DNA from: Acidimicrobiales bacterium
GTDB taxonomy: Bacteria; Actinomycetota; Acidimicrobiia; Acidimicrobiales; MedAcidi-G1
Direction of reading: 5' to 3'
Length of the DNA: 64,000 nucleotides
Assembly (NCBI GenBank): GCA_029242745.1
Contig: JAQWTI010000007.1
Location: forward strand, 27,262-91,261
In this document: positions 27,993 through 37,932 of the stretch, piece by piece
Layout of the letters: each line of letters begins with the position of its first letter
Numbering within the stretch: the stretch's first letter is position 1
Program-made: the position numbers and the translations under genes
Notes under the pieces: model-generated
Told to the model about the DNA's origin: nothing
Databases searched by the model: none
Seen by the model: only the letters and a program-made list of their open reading frames with translations

Positions 27993-28484
27993 CTAGCCAT
28001 CTAGGTGGCGGCGATCCTCGACGGATACCTCCACGTCAGAAGGGGTGAGGAGGTACACCTGGGGACCAATTTTCTCCATTTGTCCGTCACCGTCGTAACA
28101 GACACCACTAGCAAAATCGATAATCCGCCTTGAAAGGTCGCCATCCACCCCCTGCAGATTGACGATCACCGGCTGTTTACCCTTGAAGCGATCGGCAATC
28201 CCCTGAACGTCTTCGAATCCGGAAGGGATAACGGTATGCGCCTTTGCAGTGACAGCTGGCTGAAGCGGGCGAACTGTCCCACTGGATTCAGGGGGCAGCG
28301 TCCGCACAGTATTAGACACCGGTACCCGGGTGTGCAAAGGACGCACCGTGCCGCCAGTCTCGGCCGCTAGTCGGGCCTCCGCGAACTCGGTGGACGACAA
28401 CGGCCCGCGCAGGAGCGGTTCATCGGACAGGTCTTCGTAGGCGTCATCAGGACCAAGCCCTAGCCACAGCATTAGTTTCTTCAT
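27993..28484 (-). CDS. sepF: Cell division protein SepF
   Basis: SepF bundles and tethers FtsZ filaments to the membrane. The 163 residues start with an amphipathic helix (MKKLMLWLGLG), an acidic linker (YEDLSDEP) and the C-terminal SepF domain (QPVIVNLQGVDGDLSRRIIDFASGVCYDGDGQMEKIGPQVYLLTP). The ATG at 28484 places the helix at the N-terminus as required for membrane binding. Confidence 0.94.
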   Translation of the reverse strand: MKKLMLWLGLGPDDAYEDLSDEPLLRGPLSSTEFAEARLAAETGGTVRPLHTRVPVSNTVRTLPPESSGTVRPLQPAVTAKAHTVIPSGFEDVQGIADRFKGKQPVIVNLQGVDGDLSRRIIDFASGVCYDGDGQMEKIGPQVYLLTPSDVEVSVEDRRHLDG

Positions 28485-28538
28485 CGAAGCCTGATGGTAC
28501 CGGCCCACCTACGTCCCGCCCGGTACCCAAAGAATGAT

Positions 28539-29228
28539 TCAGCGCGGGCGCTCACCAAATAAGGCTCGTCCAACGCGCACCATGGTGGAGCCGTGTTCAA
28601 TAGCCAATTCAAGATCATCTGACATACCCATTGATCTTTCAGGTAAACCGAGGTCGTCGGCCATTCTGCCGACCGTTCGAAAAACCTCAGCTGTCGCCTC
28701 ATCGTCTCCGAACACACCAACGGCCATGAGACCAGCGACCTCAAGGCCACCATCTACGGCGCGTGACATCAGGCCCTCGACATCAGATGGCGGACAGCCG
28801 CCCTTGCCGGGTATTCCAACCGGGTCGACCTGAAGCAGAATTCGAGCACCAGGCGCCCTTCGGACCAGTTCGTCCACAAGGCCGATCCGATCCACTGTCT
28901 GCCAGAGCGACACGACATCAGCCAAGTGGCGCACCTTGTTGCTTTGAACCCCACCAATCATGTGCCAACGGATCTGTGCAGCCACTTCACCTGTAGCCCC
29001 AATATCTGTCAGTACCCGATGTTTGGCTAACAACTCCTGGGCATAATTTTCGCCAACCTCATTCCGACCAACGTCCAGCACGGCTTGTGGAACATCCGGC
29101 CCGAAACCCTTAGTAACAGGCAGCAGCGCTGTCCTTCCGCCACTGAGAACTTCAAGCCGATCCTCAAGTGTTGCGATGCGGGAGGCCAAGCCCACTAGGG
29201 GGAGGCAACTTTCAAAGTCTTCAGACAC
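28539..29228 (-). CDS. yggS: YggS-family PLP homeostasis protein
   Basis: PLP-binding alanine-racemase-fold protein that buffers pyridoxal phosphate. The lysine of LLPVTKGF is the PLP attachment site; NEVGENYAQELL, WHMIGGVQSNKV and SMGMSDDLELAIEHGSTMVRVGRALFG are family motifs. The GTG at 29228 is chosen because GAGGAG lies about 10 bases upstream, inside the pgeF end. 229 residues. Confidence 0.92.
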   Translation of the reverse strand: MSEDFESCLPLVGLASRIATLEDRLEVLSGGRTALLPVTKGFGPDVPQAVLDVGRNEVGENYAQELLAKHRVLTDIGATGEVAAQIRWHMIGGVQSNKVRHLADVVSLWQTVDRIGLVDELVRRAPGARILLQVDPVGIPGKGGCPPSDVEGLMSRAVDGGLEVAGLMAVGVFGDDEATAEVFRTVGRMADDLGLPERSMGMSDDLELAIEHGSTMVRVGRALFGERPR

Positions 29229-29232
29229 TAAA

Positions 29233-29916
29233 TCAACTCTCCTCGATCCAGGCCACCATGGCTTGTCGACAAGTTGTGGCCGTAGCCCGAAACGACCAAT
29301 AGCGGTGATCACACGCCGTGCAGGACACGTCAAACTTCCCCGGAATGCCTGATTGATCCAGAATCACGGCAAGAATCGCAGCGAGGTCCAGGGCTGGTTG
29401 CCCCTCGGATGTCTTGGATCGGGCTGAAGGACCAAATCGTTCCACAAACTTATCGATATCCATATCGTGGAACTCGTAGCAACAAGGTCTAATGTGCGGC
29501 CCGATGGTCGCCTCGGTGATCGACGAACCGTCGAGCGCCGCTTGAACCTCAATGGTCCGCTCCACAACACCGTCCAGCAACCCTCGCCAGCCAGCATGAA
29601 CCACGCCGACCGAGTGGTCGCCGAGCAACGCCACGGGCATGCAATCAGCAACCCGAACAGCAAGAGGAGAGCCGGACGCAACCGTAATTGCCCCATCTGC
29701 GTGGCTGCCCGACCTATCTCCAGGAAACTCCACGACGACTACGCCATCACCATGGACTTGATGCAGAGACGTCCACGGCCGCTGTTGCCCTTGGGTGTCC
29801 ATGAGGCCGTCGATGGCGAGGTCGCACTTAGCGGCGTCACCATCGGCGGCCTCGGACATGACAACCCGAGCTGTCCGGCCAGACGGGAGACTCCGCCGGG
29901 CCAGTTCTCTGGCCAT
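29233..29916 (-). CDS. pgeF: Peptidoglycan editing factor / YfiH (laccase-domain) family
   Basis: Family members remove misincorporated L-serine from muropeptide precursors or act as multi-copper or adenosine-processing enzymes. Metal-site motifs are SLHQVHGDGVV, ADGAIT, VADCMPVAL, VHAGWRGLLDGVVE and GPHIRPCCYEF. 227 residues; ATG at 29916. It lies between ftsZ and yggS, the usual actinobacterial order. Confidence 0.92.
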   Translation of the reverse strand: MARELARRSLPSGRTARVVMSEAADGDAAKCDLAIDGLMDTQGQQRPWTSLHQVHGDGVVVVEFPGDRSGSHADGAITVASGSPLAVRVADCMPVALLGDHSVGVVHAGWRGLLDGVVERTIEVQAALDGSSITEATIGPHIRPCCYEFHDMDIDKFVERFGPSARSKTSEGQPALDLAAILAVILDQSGIPGKFDVSCTACDHRYWSFRATATTCRQAMVAWIEES

Positions 29917-29922
29917 CAACCC

Positions 29923-30966
29923 CTACCTCAGGAAGTCCGGCACGTCGAGGTCATCACCATCACCAGCAAACACATCAGCAATGGAGTCATTGCCCGCAAC
30001 TGCCAGGCGGTCAGAGTCCCACCGGTCAAAGCCGGCGGCGATAACCGTTACTCGCACATCATCACCCATCTCATCATCAACCACTGTTCCAAAGATGATG
30101 TTGGCTTCAGGATGGGCCACTCCATGAATTACCTCAGCAGCCTCGTTCACTTCGAATAGGCCTAGATCTCGAGGCCCAGAGATATTCAGGAGAATGCCAC
30201 GGGCACCCTCTATGGAGGCTTCCAACATCGGGCTGGAGATGGCTTTGCGCGCCGCATTAAGGGCCCGACCATCTCCAGTGGCTTGGCCTACACCCATAAG
30301 AGCGGAACCAGCATTGGCCATCACGGTGCGCACGTCAGCAAAGTCGGTATTGATGAGTCCCGGTGTCGTTATAAGTGTCGTGATGCCCTGCACCCCCTGA
30401 AGAAGCACCTCATCTGCAGTATCAAAGGCATTCAGCAAAGCAGTGTTCTCATCCGAGACATCCAGCAACCGATCATTTGGAATGACAATCTGGGTGTCGA
30501 CCCGTTCCTTCAGTTCAACGATTCCCTGTTCAGCCTGAACTGACCTCCGGCGACCTTCAAAACTAAAGGGGCGCGTAACCACACCGATAGTGAGAGCACC
30601 TGCGGCCCTTGCCGCCTCAGCGATAATGGGTGCTCCACCGGTACCGGTTCCACCGCCCTCGCCAGCGGTAATGAACACCATGTCCGACCCCTCGAGAGCC
30701 TCTTCAATCTCGGCCCGATGGTCCTCAGCGGCCTGGCGTCCGATCTCGGGATCACTGCCAGCACCAAGACCACGCGTGAGTTCCCGGCCTATGTCGAGCT
30801 TCACGTCAGCGTCGCTCATGAGGAGTGCTTGGGCGTCAGTATTTACGGCGATGAACTCCACGCCCTTCAGGCCAGCATCAATCATCCGATTGACGGCATT
30901 TACGCCAGCACCGCCGACGCCCACCACTTTTATGACCGCTAGGTAATTCTGGGGACTTCCAGCCAT
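29923..30966 (-). CDS. ftsZ: Cell division GTPase FtsZ
   Basis: Tubulin-like GTPase that forms the division ring. The 347 residues include [12 protein letters not shown], the tubulin signature GGGTGTG at about 104-110, the T7-loop INTDFADV and the C-terminal peptide DLDVPDFLR, which binds SepF/FtsW-type partners. ATG at 30966. Unlike its neighbours it is preceded by a 213-base leader with two hairpins, so it probably has its own promoter. Confidence 0.97.
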   Translation of the reverse strand: MAGSPQNYLAVIKVVGVGGAGVNAVNRMIDAGLKGVEFIAVNTDAQALLMSDADVKLDIGRELTRGLGAGSDPEIGRQAAEDHRAEIEEALEGSDMVFITAGEGGGTGTGGAPIIAEAARAAGALTIGVVTRPFSFEGRRRSVQAEQGIVELKERVDTQIVIPNDRLLDVSDENTALLNAFDTADEVLLQGVQGITTLITTPGLINTDFADVRTVMANAGSALMGVGQATGDGRALNAARKAISSPMLEASIEGARGILLNISGPRDLGLFEVNEAAEVIHGVAHPEANIIFGTVVDDEMGDDVRVTVIAAGFDRWDSDRLAVAGNDSIADVFAGDGDDLDVPDFLR

Positions 30967-31000
30967 TGGTTGTTTCTCTTCCTCTTTGTCGTGCCATCCA

Positions 31001-31022
31001 CCGGGCATTGGATCCTGCCCGG
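31001..31022. promoter_or_regulatory. Hairpin in the ftsZ leader (proximal)
   Basis: CCGGGCA (31001-31007) and TGCCCGG (31016-31022), perfect seven-base arms with an eight-base loop, about 35 bases before the ftsZ start. Confidence 0.4.
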
Positions 31023-31060
31023 ACTAGAGGGTCGTCTAAGCGCAAGCAACGCCCATGACT

Positions 31061-31085
31061 AACCTTCAAGTAGAGGTAGAAGGTT
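31061..31085. promoter_or_regulatory. Inverted repeat in the ftsZ leader (distal)
   Basis: AACCTTC (31061-31067) and GAAGGTT (31079-31085), perfect arms with an 11-base centre. It could be an operator or an mRNA hairpin ending the ftsQ transcript. A TTGACG at the minus-strand side upstream is a possible -35. Confidence 0.35.
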
Positions 31086-31179
31086 TTATCCTGCAACCCC
31101 AATCAGTGGTTGGAAGACTACGACGAGTGGTCACCAGACGTCAACCCGCTTTGGAAACTGATGCCCCTGCAGGCAAATG

Positions 31180-31971
31180 TCACGAGCAGTGAACGTCGTC
31201 TCGACGAACCACAGGAATGGAGTAAACCGACACATCAATAAGAACTATGCATGCAAGTTCAACTCGGCTAAGCACAGTAGCCAACGCTCTCATCTGGTCT
31301 TGGTAGTCGTCAGCCAATCCGAGTTCAACTTCCACCCCTCCAACCAACTCAGCCCGGACCCCATTTGCCGTCGGCACCAGCCCGATTATCCAGGCTGCCA
31401 ACTCATCAGTAACTGCATTAGCTGCGCTAAGCAGTGGATCAAGGCCGATCATGCGAGACCCCGGTCGCCCCAAATCGTCAACCCGAACAATCGGGAGGTT
31501 GGGATCCGCCACCGTAATATGATCCAGCACGGTGCCTTGGGCATCCAGAAGTGCCACCTGTCCGTTGGCAGCCATTGCGTTAACCACCGCCTTACGCTCC
31601 AAGATCCAAACAACCAGCGATCCCGGCCAGTCTCGTCCTACCTCAACTTCGGCCACACGGGGCAACGCACCCACTCGACGCTCTGCACCGTCAAGATCAA
31701 TCCCGACCATAGGAACCCCGACTTCAATCGACAGAATCTCAAGCACTGCCAAGTGACCTAGCTCTGGCGAAACACCGACTAGGCGAATCTCATCAACATC
31801 CAACAAGCCCGATCGCGTGGCCGCAAACGAACCAACTGCAGCGACCGCTAAGCCAAGCGCTAACCACGCGAACACCAAGCGCCGGCGCGAGACGATGGCG
31901 TTGACCGGACTAGGCGAGTTCGGTTCTTTGGAAAGTCGCTTTTCGGTTTCAGTTGCCACCTCAGCATCCAT
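31180..31971 (-). CDS. ftsQ: Cell division protein FtsQ
   Basis: A divisome protein with a cytoplasmic tail, one membrane helix (about residues 31-50), a POTRA domain (LLDVDEIRLVGVSPELG) and a beta domain (RDWPGSLVVWILERKAVVNAM; VALLDAQGTVLD). 263 residues. The start ATG shares one base with the murB stop. It links FtsBL and FtsI to FtsZ assembly. Confidence 0.9.
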   Translation of the reverse strand: MDAEVATETEKRLSKEPNSPSPVNAIVSRRRLVFAWLALGLAVAAVGSFAATRSGLLDVDEIRLVGVSPELGHLAVLEILSIEVGVPMVGIDLDGAERRVGALPRVAEVEVGRDWPGSLVVWILERKAVVNAMAANGQVALLDAQGTVLDHITVADPNLPIVRVDDLGRPGSRMIGLDPLLSAANAVTDELAAWIIGLVPTANGVRAELVGGVEVELGLADDYQDQMRALATVLSRVELACIVLIDVSVYSIPVVRRDDVHCS

Positions 31972-32906
31972 CAGAACCCAACAAGAATAGTTTCAGGCTC
32001 CAACTGCACCTCGTGCACATGGCCCACTAGTCGCACAATCTCCGCCATCAAAAGGACCACGTCATGAGCTGAGCCCCCCTCATCGACCTGAATGAAGTTG
32101 GCGTGCTTTTGTGACACCTCCGCTGTACCAACACGAAGCCCCCGACCACCAGCAGCGTCTATCAGCCGTCCAGCCGAGTCACCTGATGGATTCGTGAACA
32201 CTGATCCAGCATTGCGTCCACCAGGCTGATTTAGACGTCGCCACCGCACCAGATCTTCGATGCGTTTCTCGCAGGTCGAGCGATGGCCTAGTTCAAGCCG
32301 TAGTTTCACACTCGTAACCACTTCAGTGGGCAGCAAGATGGAAGACCGATAACTAAACGCCAAGTCACCGACCGACCGGCTCTGCCCTATCCCAGTGGCC
32401 AGATCTAGAGTGGAAGCCCCTATCAGGCTGGTGGCCATGTCAGAGCCATGACCTCCGGCGTTCATCCGGATCGCACCCCCAACCGAACCCGGCACGCCCA
32501 CTGCCCACTCAAAGCCACTCAAGCCTGCTGCCACTGACTGCCGGGCGATTACCGGGAGGCTCGCCCCTCCACCGGCATGGACCTCAACGCCATCGATATC
32601 CACCGAGTCAAAGCCAGAGCCAAGCTGAACAGCGAGACCACCGAACCCACTATCTGCTACCAAAAGATTTGAACCACGACCGACTACCAATACCGGTATG
32701 TCGTTTCCATTTGCCCGGGCAACCGCTACCGCAGCAGCTACTCGTTTAATTTCGTCAGGATTTATCGGCCGAACGAACCTGGCCGCTGTCCCACCTACTC
32801 GATAAGTGGTTAGTGGCCCGATTGGATGGTCAGTGCAGACTCCCTCCACCAGATCGATCGACGCCAACTCTTGATCGAGAGGACTCAGCAGAAAATCAGT
32901 CACCAC
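31971..32906 (-). CDS. murB: UDP-N-acetylenolpyruvoylglucosamine reductase
   Basis: FAD enzyme that makes UDP-MurNAc. The 311 residues have PLTTYRVGGTA, VVGRGSNLLVAD, GVPGSVGGAIRMNAGGHG, the catalytic serine in NAGSVFTNP, and the C-terminal Glu in VQLEPETIL. GTG start at 32906, overlapping the end of murC. A murB in the dcw cluster between murC and ftsQ is common in Actinobacteria and others. Confidence 0.95.
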   Translation of the reverse strand: MVTDFLLSPLDQELASIDLVEGVCTDHPIGPLTTYRVGGTAARFVRPINPDEIKRVAAAVAVARANGNDIPVLVVGRGSNLLVADSGFGGLAVQLGSGFDSVDIDGVEVHAGGGASLPVIARQSVAAGLSGFEWAVGVPGSVGGAIRMNAGGHGSDMATSLIGASTLDLATGIGQSRSVGDLAFSYRSSILLPTEVVTSVKLRLELGHRSTCEKRIEDLVRWRRLNQPGGRNAGSVFTNPSGDSAGRLIDAAGGRGLRVGTAEVSQKHANFIQVDEGGSAHDVVLLMAEIVRLVGHVHEVQLEPETILVGF

Positions 32907-34302
32907 AATCCCCTGAGGTGGTCAACCGCTCCCAGAGGTCATCAGGCACCGAGGTCAGATCACCGGCCCCCATCGTGAGACAGAGGTCGCCTGGACGAAG
33001 TTCACCAATTAGCGCTTCGACTAAATCAGCTCGACGAGCGGCATACCTCACATCCAGGTTTGGGAGATCCCGTCGCACGGCATCCACCACGAGGTGTCCG
33101 GTCACGCCTCGCCGAGGTGATTCGCCAGAAGGATAGACGTCGGTCACGAAGAGCAAGTCAACTCCATCGAAGGATTGTCCGAACGACGACCAGAGCGCCT
33201 CAATCCGACTAAATCGATGAGGTTGAAAAACAGCCACTACGCGCTCAAATCCACCAGTGCGGCCAGCCCGGACAGCGGCTACCACCTCAGCAGGCAGGTG
33301 GGCGTAATCATCGACAAGCGTCACCCCTCCAACTAGCCCTCGATGTTCGAAGCGCCTCGCAACACCACCGAAGCGTGACAGCGCCTCAACTGCCGCATCC
33401 GCATCCGCCCCAGCCATAAGAGCCAACGCCATGGCTGACCCAGCGTTGCGGGCGTTGTGTAGACCTGGGACAGGCAGGGTGACCGACACACATCCTTGTG
33501 GCCCATCCAGCACGAAGCCCACACCCTCCCAGGACTCCCGAAGTTCCCGGATCAACCAGTCGGCACCTTCTGTAGTACCTATCGTATGAACTTCGACACC
33601 CGCCCGACGTGACCGATCAGCCAGGGCTGCTCCTTCTTGGTCGTCGACGCCGACGAGCACCGGGCCGTTCACGCCACAAACAAAGTCGTCGAATGCCGAC
33701 CGTAGGGCGTCAAAGCCCCCGTGATGCTCAAGATGATCTGGATCCAAGTTGGTCACGAGAGCCAATTGAGGTTCAAGTCGAAGAAATGAACCGTCGCTTT
33801 CGTCAGCCTCCACAACGAACAAATCGCCGGTATCCCACGAGGCCCCAGTACCAATCTCGTTTACGTCGCCCCCAATGATAAACGAGGGATGCATCCCAGC
33901 CCTCCGGAGAATTAAGGCCAGCATCGACGAAGTCGTCGTCTTGCCGTGGGTTCCCGCTACAGCCACCGTACGACGGAGATGAGTGATGGCACCGAGCAGC
34001 TCAGCTCTACTCAACAACGGAACACCCCGCTCCACGGCCTTCAAACATTCAGGATTCGCATCAGGTATGGCGGTAGATCGAGTGACGATGTCTGCACCGT
34101 CAATGTGGCTCTCATCATGACCGATGCTGACCTCCACGCCCAGAGCGGTAAGGCGGCCCAGTCCCGCTGAGGCCTTCAGGTCTGACCCGGAAACATGGTG
34201 GCCCATAGTCACCAAGACCTCAGCAATGGCACTCATTCCAGCACCACCGACACCAACTACGTGCACATGTACAGGGACATCTAGATTTAATGCTGTGGTC
34301 AT
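32896..34302 (-). CDS. murC: UDP-N-acetylmuramate-L-alanine ligase
   Basis: ATP-dependent ligase adding the first amino acid of the peptide stem. 468 residues with [18 protein letters not shown], the P-loop GTHGKTTT, VEADESDGSFL, LDPDHLEHHGGF and VTLVDDYAHLPAEV. I use the ATG at 34302; a GTG at 34329 overlapping the murG stop by four bases is equally possible. Confidence 0.95.
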   Translation of the reverse strand: MTTALNLDVPVHVHVVGVGGAGMSAIAEVLVTMGHHVSGSDLKASAGLGRLTALGVEVSIGHDESHIDGADIVTRSTAIPDANPECLKAVERGVPLLSRAELLGAITHLRRTVAVAGTHGKTTTSSMLALILRRAGMHPSFIIGGDVNEIGTGASWDTGDLFVVEADESDGSFLRLEPQLALVTNLDPDHLEHHGGFDALRSAFDDFVCGVNGPVLVGVDDQEGAALADRSRRAGVEVHTIGTTEGADWLIRELRESWEGVGFVLDGPQGCVSVTLPVPGLHNARNAGSAMALALMAGADADAAVEALSRFGGVARRFEHRGLVGGVTLVDDYAHLPAEVVAAVRAGRTGGFERVVAVFQPHRFSRIEALWSSFGQSFDGVDLLFVTDVYPSGESPRRGVTGHLVVDAVRRDLPNLDVRYAARRADLVEALIGELRPGDLCLTMGAGDLTSVPDDLWERLTTSGDCGD

Positions 34303-34325
34303 CTCATCGACTGGCCGCCGGCAAC

Positions 34326-35471
34326 TCACTGGCGCAATCCATCCAGTATTTCAACTACCAAGTCCACTACTCGGTCTGCAGCATCAGGCCGTCCCAAGGA
34401 TCGTGCATTCTCACTCATCTTGAACAGAGTCGCAGGGTCTTTCAGCAACAGTGTCATCTCCATACTCAGTCGGTCACCGTCCAGCTCCTCGTCTGGCACT
34501 AGACGGGCGCCACCTACCGCTTCAAGCTGGCGAGCGTTAGCCATCTGGTGGTCATCGGGAGCCCCAGGAAGCGGCACCAAGATCGATGGCACACCAAGAG
34601 CTGTGAGCTCAGCCACGCTCGTCGCCCCGGCTCGACATATCACTAGATCCGCTGCACTGAGTACGGACACCATTTCTGCTTCATACTCGACTGCACGGTA
34701 TGACACGCCAGAAGCTGGATTTGCGGCCTTCTCGGAAGTCCCACCTTCGGACCAGCCCCGACGTCCCACCACGTGCTCGACAACAATTGGCTGGTCCGTC
34801 CATTTTTCTATTGTGTGGACAATTGCTCGATTGATCCGCCGCGCGCCCAGTGACCCACCGAATGCAACCACAAAGGGGCGCCCCTCAACCCCTAACTCCG
34901 CTCGGGCCCTAGCACGTATCTCAGAACGGTCGGGAGCCTCGGCAGTCCGCCTAATCAGGTTGGGAACCGGGTTTCCTGTCACCGTCGAGCACGGCAACGC
35001 AGTCCCTGGAAAGGACACGGCACAGGCGCGAGCAAATCGACCGACTAGACGATTCGCCGCGCCGGGGACAGCGTTCTGCTCAACTACCACTAGGGGAACA
35101 CGCAGGACCGTGGCCGCTAGGGAACATGGAACACTCGCGTATCCACCTACCGACAGCACCAGCGCAGGCCGGTGCCGGGCTAACAGTCCCAACGCTCGCA
35201 AAAACGCGACCAACAGACCGAAGACCGATACGAGATTGACTGGGGTGATGCGCCGCTGGACCCCCCTGCCCGGAAGGACGGTGAATTTGAATCCAGTGGG
35301 GGGAACAAGATCTACCTCTATCCCCCGCCGGCTGCCGACCAAATGCACGCAGGAACGATCAGCCACCAATCCTCGATCCAAAAGAGCTTCGGCGATGGCC
35401 AACGCCGGAAGCACATGTCCAGCGGTTCCCCCGCCTGCGATCATCACCCCCGGGGCTGCCAAAGGTTTCAT
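34326..35471 (-). CDS. murG: Lipid II synthase (UDP-GlcNAc transferase MurG)
   Basis: Adds GlcNAc to lipid I on the inner membrane face. 381 residues, GT-B fold: VMIAGGGTAGHVLPALAIAE, VLSVGGYASVPCSLAA, VVVEQNAVPGAANRL, AFGGSLGARRINRA, VICRAGATSVAELTALG and VPLPGAPDDHQMANARQL. ATG overlaps the ftsW stop by four bases. Confidence 0.96.
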   Translation of the reverse strand: MKPLAAPGVMIAGGGTAGHVLPALAIAEALLDRGLVADRSCVHLVGSRRGIEVDLVPPTGFKFTVLPGRGVQRRITPVNLVSVFGLLVAFLRALGLLARHRPALVLSVGGYASVPCSLAATVLRVPLVVVEQNAVPGAANRLVGRFARACAVSFPGTALPCSTVTGNPVPNLIRRTAEAPDRSEIRARARAELGVEGRPFVVAFGGSLGARRINRAIVHTIEKWTDQPIVVEHVVGRRGWSEGGTSEKAANPASGVSYRAVEYEAEMVSVLSAADLVICRAGATSVAELTALGVPSILVPLPGAPDDHQMANARQLEAVGGARLVPDEELDGDRLSMEMTLLLKDPATLFKMSENARSLGRPDAADRVVDLVVEILDGLRQ

Positions 35472-36613
35472 GGAGTCTGCCTCGCAATATTCAGCAGAAC
35501 GCCGTACGCAGTGAGGGTGACCAGCATTGAACTACCACCGTAGGAAACAAGAGGTAGTGGCACTCCAGTGATTGGGAGCACACCAAGAACAGCGCCGATG
35601 TTGATATAGGCCTGAATCATGATCCACGTGGTGATCCCGGCCGCGAGGAGTTGACCAAAACGATCGGGTGCCCGCAGAGCCGTGCTCAACCCGGTAAGAC
35701 CTATCACTAGATAAATCACTACCACCCCGATGGCGGCTACAAACCCAAGCTCTTCTGCGACTATGGCAAAAATAAAATCAGTTTGAGCGAACGGGAGAAA
35801 GCCCCATTTCGCTCGACTGGCACCCAACCCCAGTCCCCAGAGTCCCCCATTTGACATCGCCACACCAGCCTGAATCGATTGCCAGCCGGTTACCAACGGG
35901 TCGCTCCAAGGGTCCAGCATCGACAGCAATCGCTCTCGTCGATAACCGGCGGTCAGAGTTAATGCTCCGAGAATTCCCACGCCAAGCGTTGCAGCGGCTC
36001 CCATGATCGCCAGTCGTAGCCCAGCAAAAAACAGTAGCGAAGCAGCAATGGCTGCCAAAATCGCTGTAGTTCCGAGATCAGGCTCGGAGTAAACGAGTGC
36101 TCCGACCCCCCCCAGCACTACCACCAGCGGTACCAGAGCTAGGTGGACATTGTCCACTGATCGCGACGATAGGAGCACGGACCCGTACAGAATGATGGCC
36201 AACTTGGCCAATTCTGAAGGCTGGAAGGTCGCAGCGCCGATACCAATCCAGCGGGAAGCGCCGTTGGCCCGAATTCCAATACCTGGGACAAAGACCATCA
36301 CCAGAAGAACTACCGAACCACCAAGCAACCATATTGCAAACGGCTTGAGTCGCCGATAGTCGATCCGGGAAATGCCAACCAAAACTGCTAAACCCATGGC
36401 GACCCAGATCAGCTGTCGCCGCTGGTGATACCAGGCGTTGTTATGAACCCTTAGATCCTGGACCGATGCTGCTGATAGCACCATCACTATGCCCAAGAGA
36501 ACCAACAGCATGGCCATCACAGCAAGTACTACGTAACGGGCCGGTCGGCTAGCCGCACGAGCAGAAGGAATTGGTCTCTGAGCAATTCGTTTCTTGGCGG
36601 TCAAGGCAGTCAC
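35468..36613 (-). CDS. ftsW: SEDS glycosyltransferase FtsW
   Basis: Septal peptidoglycan polymerase working with FtsI. 381 residues with about ten membrane helices, GASRWIGIGAATFQPSELAKLA, the YSEPDLGTTAIL loop containing the catalytic Asp, and AEELGFVAAIGVV. C-terminal VPLPLVSYGGSSM. GTG start overlaps the murD stop by four bases. Confidence 0.95.
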   Translation of the reverse strand: MTALTAKKRIAQRPIPSARAASRPARYVVLAVMAMLLVLLGIVMVLSAASVQDLRVHNNAWYHQRRQLIWVAMGLAVLVGISRIDYRRLKPFAIWLLGGSVVLLVMVFVPGIGIRANGASRWIGIGAATFQPSELAKLAIILYGSVLLSSRSVDNVHLALVPLVVVLGGVGALVYSEPDLGTTAILAAIAASLLFFAGLRLAIMGAAATLGVGILGALTLTAGYRRERLLSMLDPWSDPLVTGWQSIQAGVAMSNGGLWGLGLGASRAKWGFLPFAQTDFIFAIVAEELGFVAAIGVVVIYLVIGLTGLSTALRAPDRFGQLLAAGITTWIMIQAYINIGAVLGVLPITGVPLPLVSYGGSSMLVTLTAYGVLLNIARQTP

Positions 36614-37932
36614 TTCGTTGTCTCGGTTAGACCATGGACAATTCGAATGAAGTCTTCACCACGCTCCACATAGGACTCGTACCAATCGAACGATGAGCAA
36701 CCTGGTGACAATAAAACGGTTCCTACGCCTGCAACTGCGTCACAGGCGAGAGCCACAGCCTCAGCCATCGACGAGGCGGTCTTCACAGTGCAACGGCCAG
36801 CAAAGACGTCAACCAACTCGGGAGCGGCCTCCCCAATCGCCACGACACTTCGGGGCGCAGCCTCTCCAAGTACCGAAAGGTCGACACCCTTACTACGGCC
36901 TCCAACAATCAGAACTGCTCCGGGGATGCCCGCCAACGCCGCCAAGGTGGCGTGAGGAGTAGTGGACTTACTGTCGTCGACGAATCGCACTCCAGCAACT
37001 TCAGCGACCAACGCCATCCGATGGGCCAGTCCAGCAAACCCGGAGAGAACTTCGGCACAGGCCATTCGGGAAGCCCCCGCACGGATAGCCAGGACAGCAG
37101 CCGCCTGCGCATTAAGCAGATCGTGTGGGAGCACCCTGGGTAGCGAACTGACGTCCATCAACGGCTCATTGTCAACAATCAATAATGGTGAATCAGCCGA
37201 GCCCCCGACTCGACATGCTGTTGCAGGACCACCGAACAAGGAGGCTCCGGGTGGAGCATGGGCCATGACCACCGGATCTGCTGCGTTGGCTATCGCATCA
37301 CGCGGCTCTTTCACACACTCAAATATTCGAGCCTTAGCGGTCTCGTAGGCGGCCAGATCGGCATGCACATCTAGATGATCTGGAGCAAAGTTCAGCCAAC
37401 CAGCCGGCGACGCACCAACTGAGCCAGCATGACCTAGGCGAAAGGACGACGCCTCCACTACGAATGTGGCCACCTCAACATCATCGATCGCCGCAACCAG
37501 CGGGGTATCAGTGTTTCCCGCTGCCATTGCGCGGATACCTGAACATTCCAGCATTTCAGTAATCAAGGTCACCACAGTCGTCTTGCCATTCGTACCGGTT
37601 ACTGCGCAGCGCGGCCGGTGATCCCACCTTGCAGCCAAATCAGATTCGTCAATAATCGACACATTGGTTGATGCTGCCGCTGCGTGGCAGGGATGAACAT
37701 CCGGTATGCCGGGCCCCATAACGACCTCGGTGACTCCGCTCAAGAGACGCGGCCAGTCCTCGGCGTTTGGCCCATCGACTAGAGGCACATTTAGTCGTGC
37801 TGCATGCCGTTGGGCATCAACACTTGGGTGATCGTCCACGGCGACTACCCCCACACCCCGGCGAGTCAGCGCGTCAATTACAGCACGGCCGGTTACCCCG
37901 AGTCCTAAGACCAGGGTGGTTGAATCGGTCAT
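36610..37932 (-). CDS. murD: UDP-MurNAc-L-alanine-D-glutamate ligase
   Basis: Adds D-glutamate to UDP-MurNAc-L-Ala. 440 residues with LVLGLGVTGRAV, CAVTGTNGKTTVVTL (P-loop), VEASSFRLG, NFAPDHLDVHADLAAYETAKARI, HRMALVAEVAGVRFVDDSKSTTPHA and VLIVGGRSKGVDL. The ATG at 37932 overlaps the mraY stop by four bases. Confidence 0.95.
   Translation of the reverse strand: MTDSTTLVLGLGVTGRAVIDALTRRGVGVVAVDDHPSVDAQRHAARLNVPLVDGPNAEDWPRLLSGVTEVVMGPGIPDVHPCHAAAASTNVSIIDESDLAARWDHRPRCAVTGTNGKTTVVTLITEMLECSGIRAMAAGNTDTPLVAAIDDVEVATFVVEASSFRLGHAGSVGASPAGWLNFAPDHLDVHADLAAYETAKARIFECVKEPRDAIANAADPVVMAHAPPGASLFGGPATACRVGGSADSPLLIVDNEPLMDVSSLPRVLPHDLLNAQAAAVLAIRAGASRMACAEVLSGFAGLAHRMALVAEVAGVRFVDDSKSTTPHATLAALAGIPGAVLIVGGRSKGVDLSVLGEAAPRSVVAIGEAAPELVDVFAGRCTVKTASSMAEAVALACDAVAGVGTVLLSPGCSSFDWYESYVERGEDFIRIVHGLTETTK

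Noticed and set aside
34420..35514. 364-residue open frame on the plus strand
   Set aside because: Antisense to murG; composition is a mirror of the real gene.
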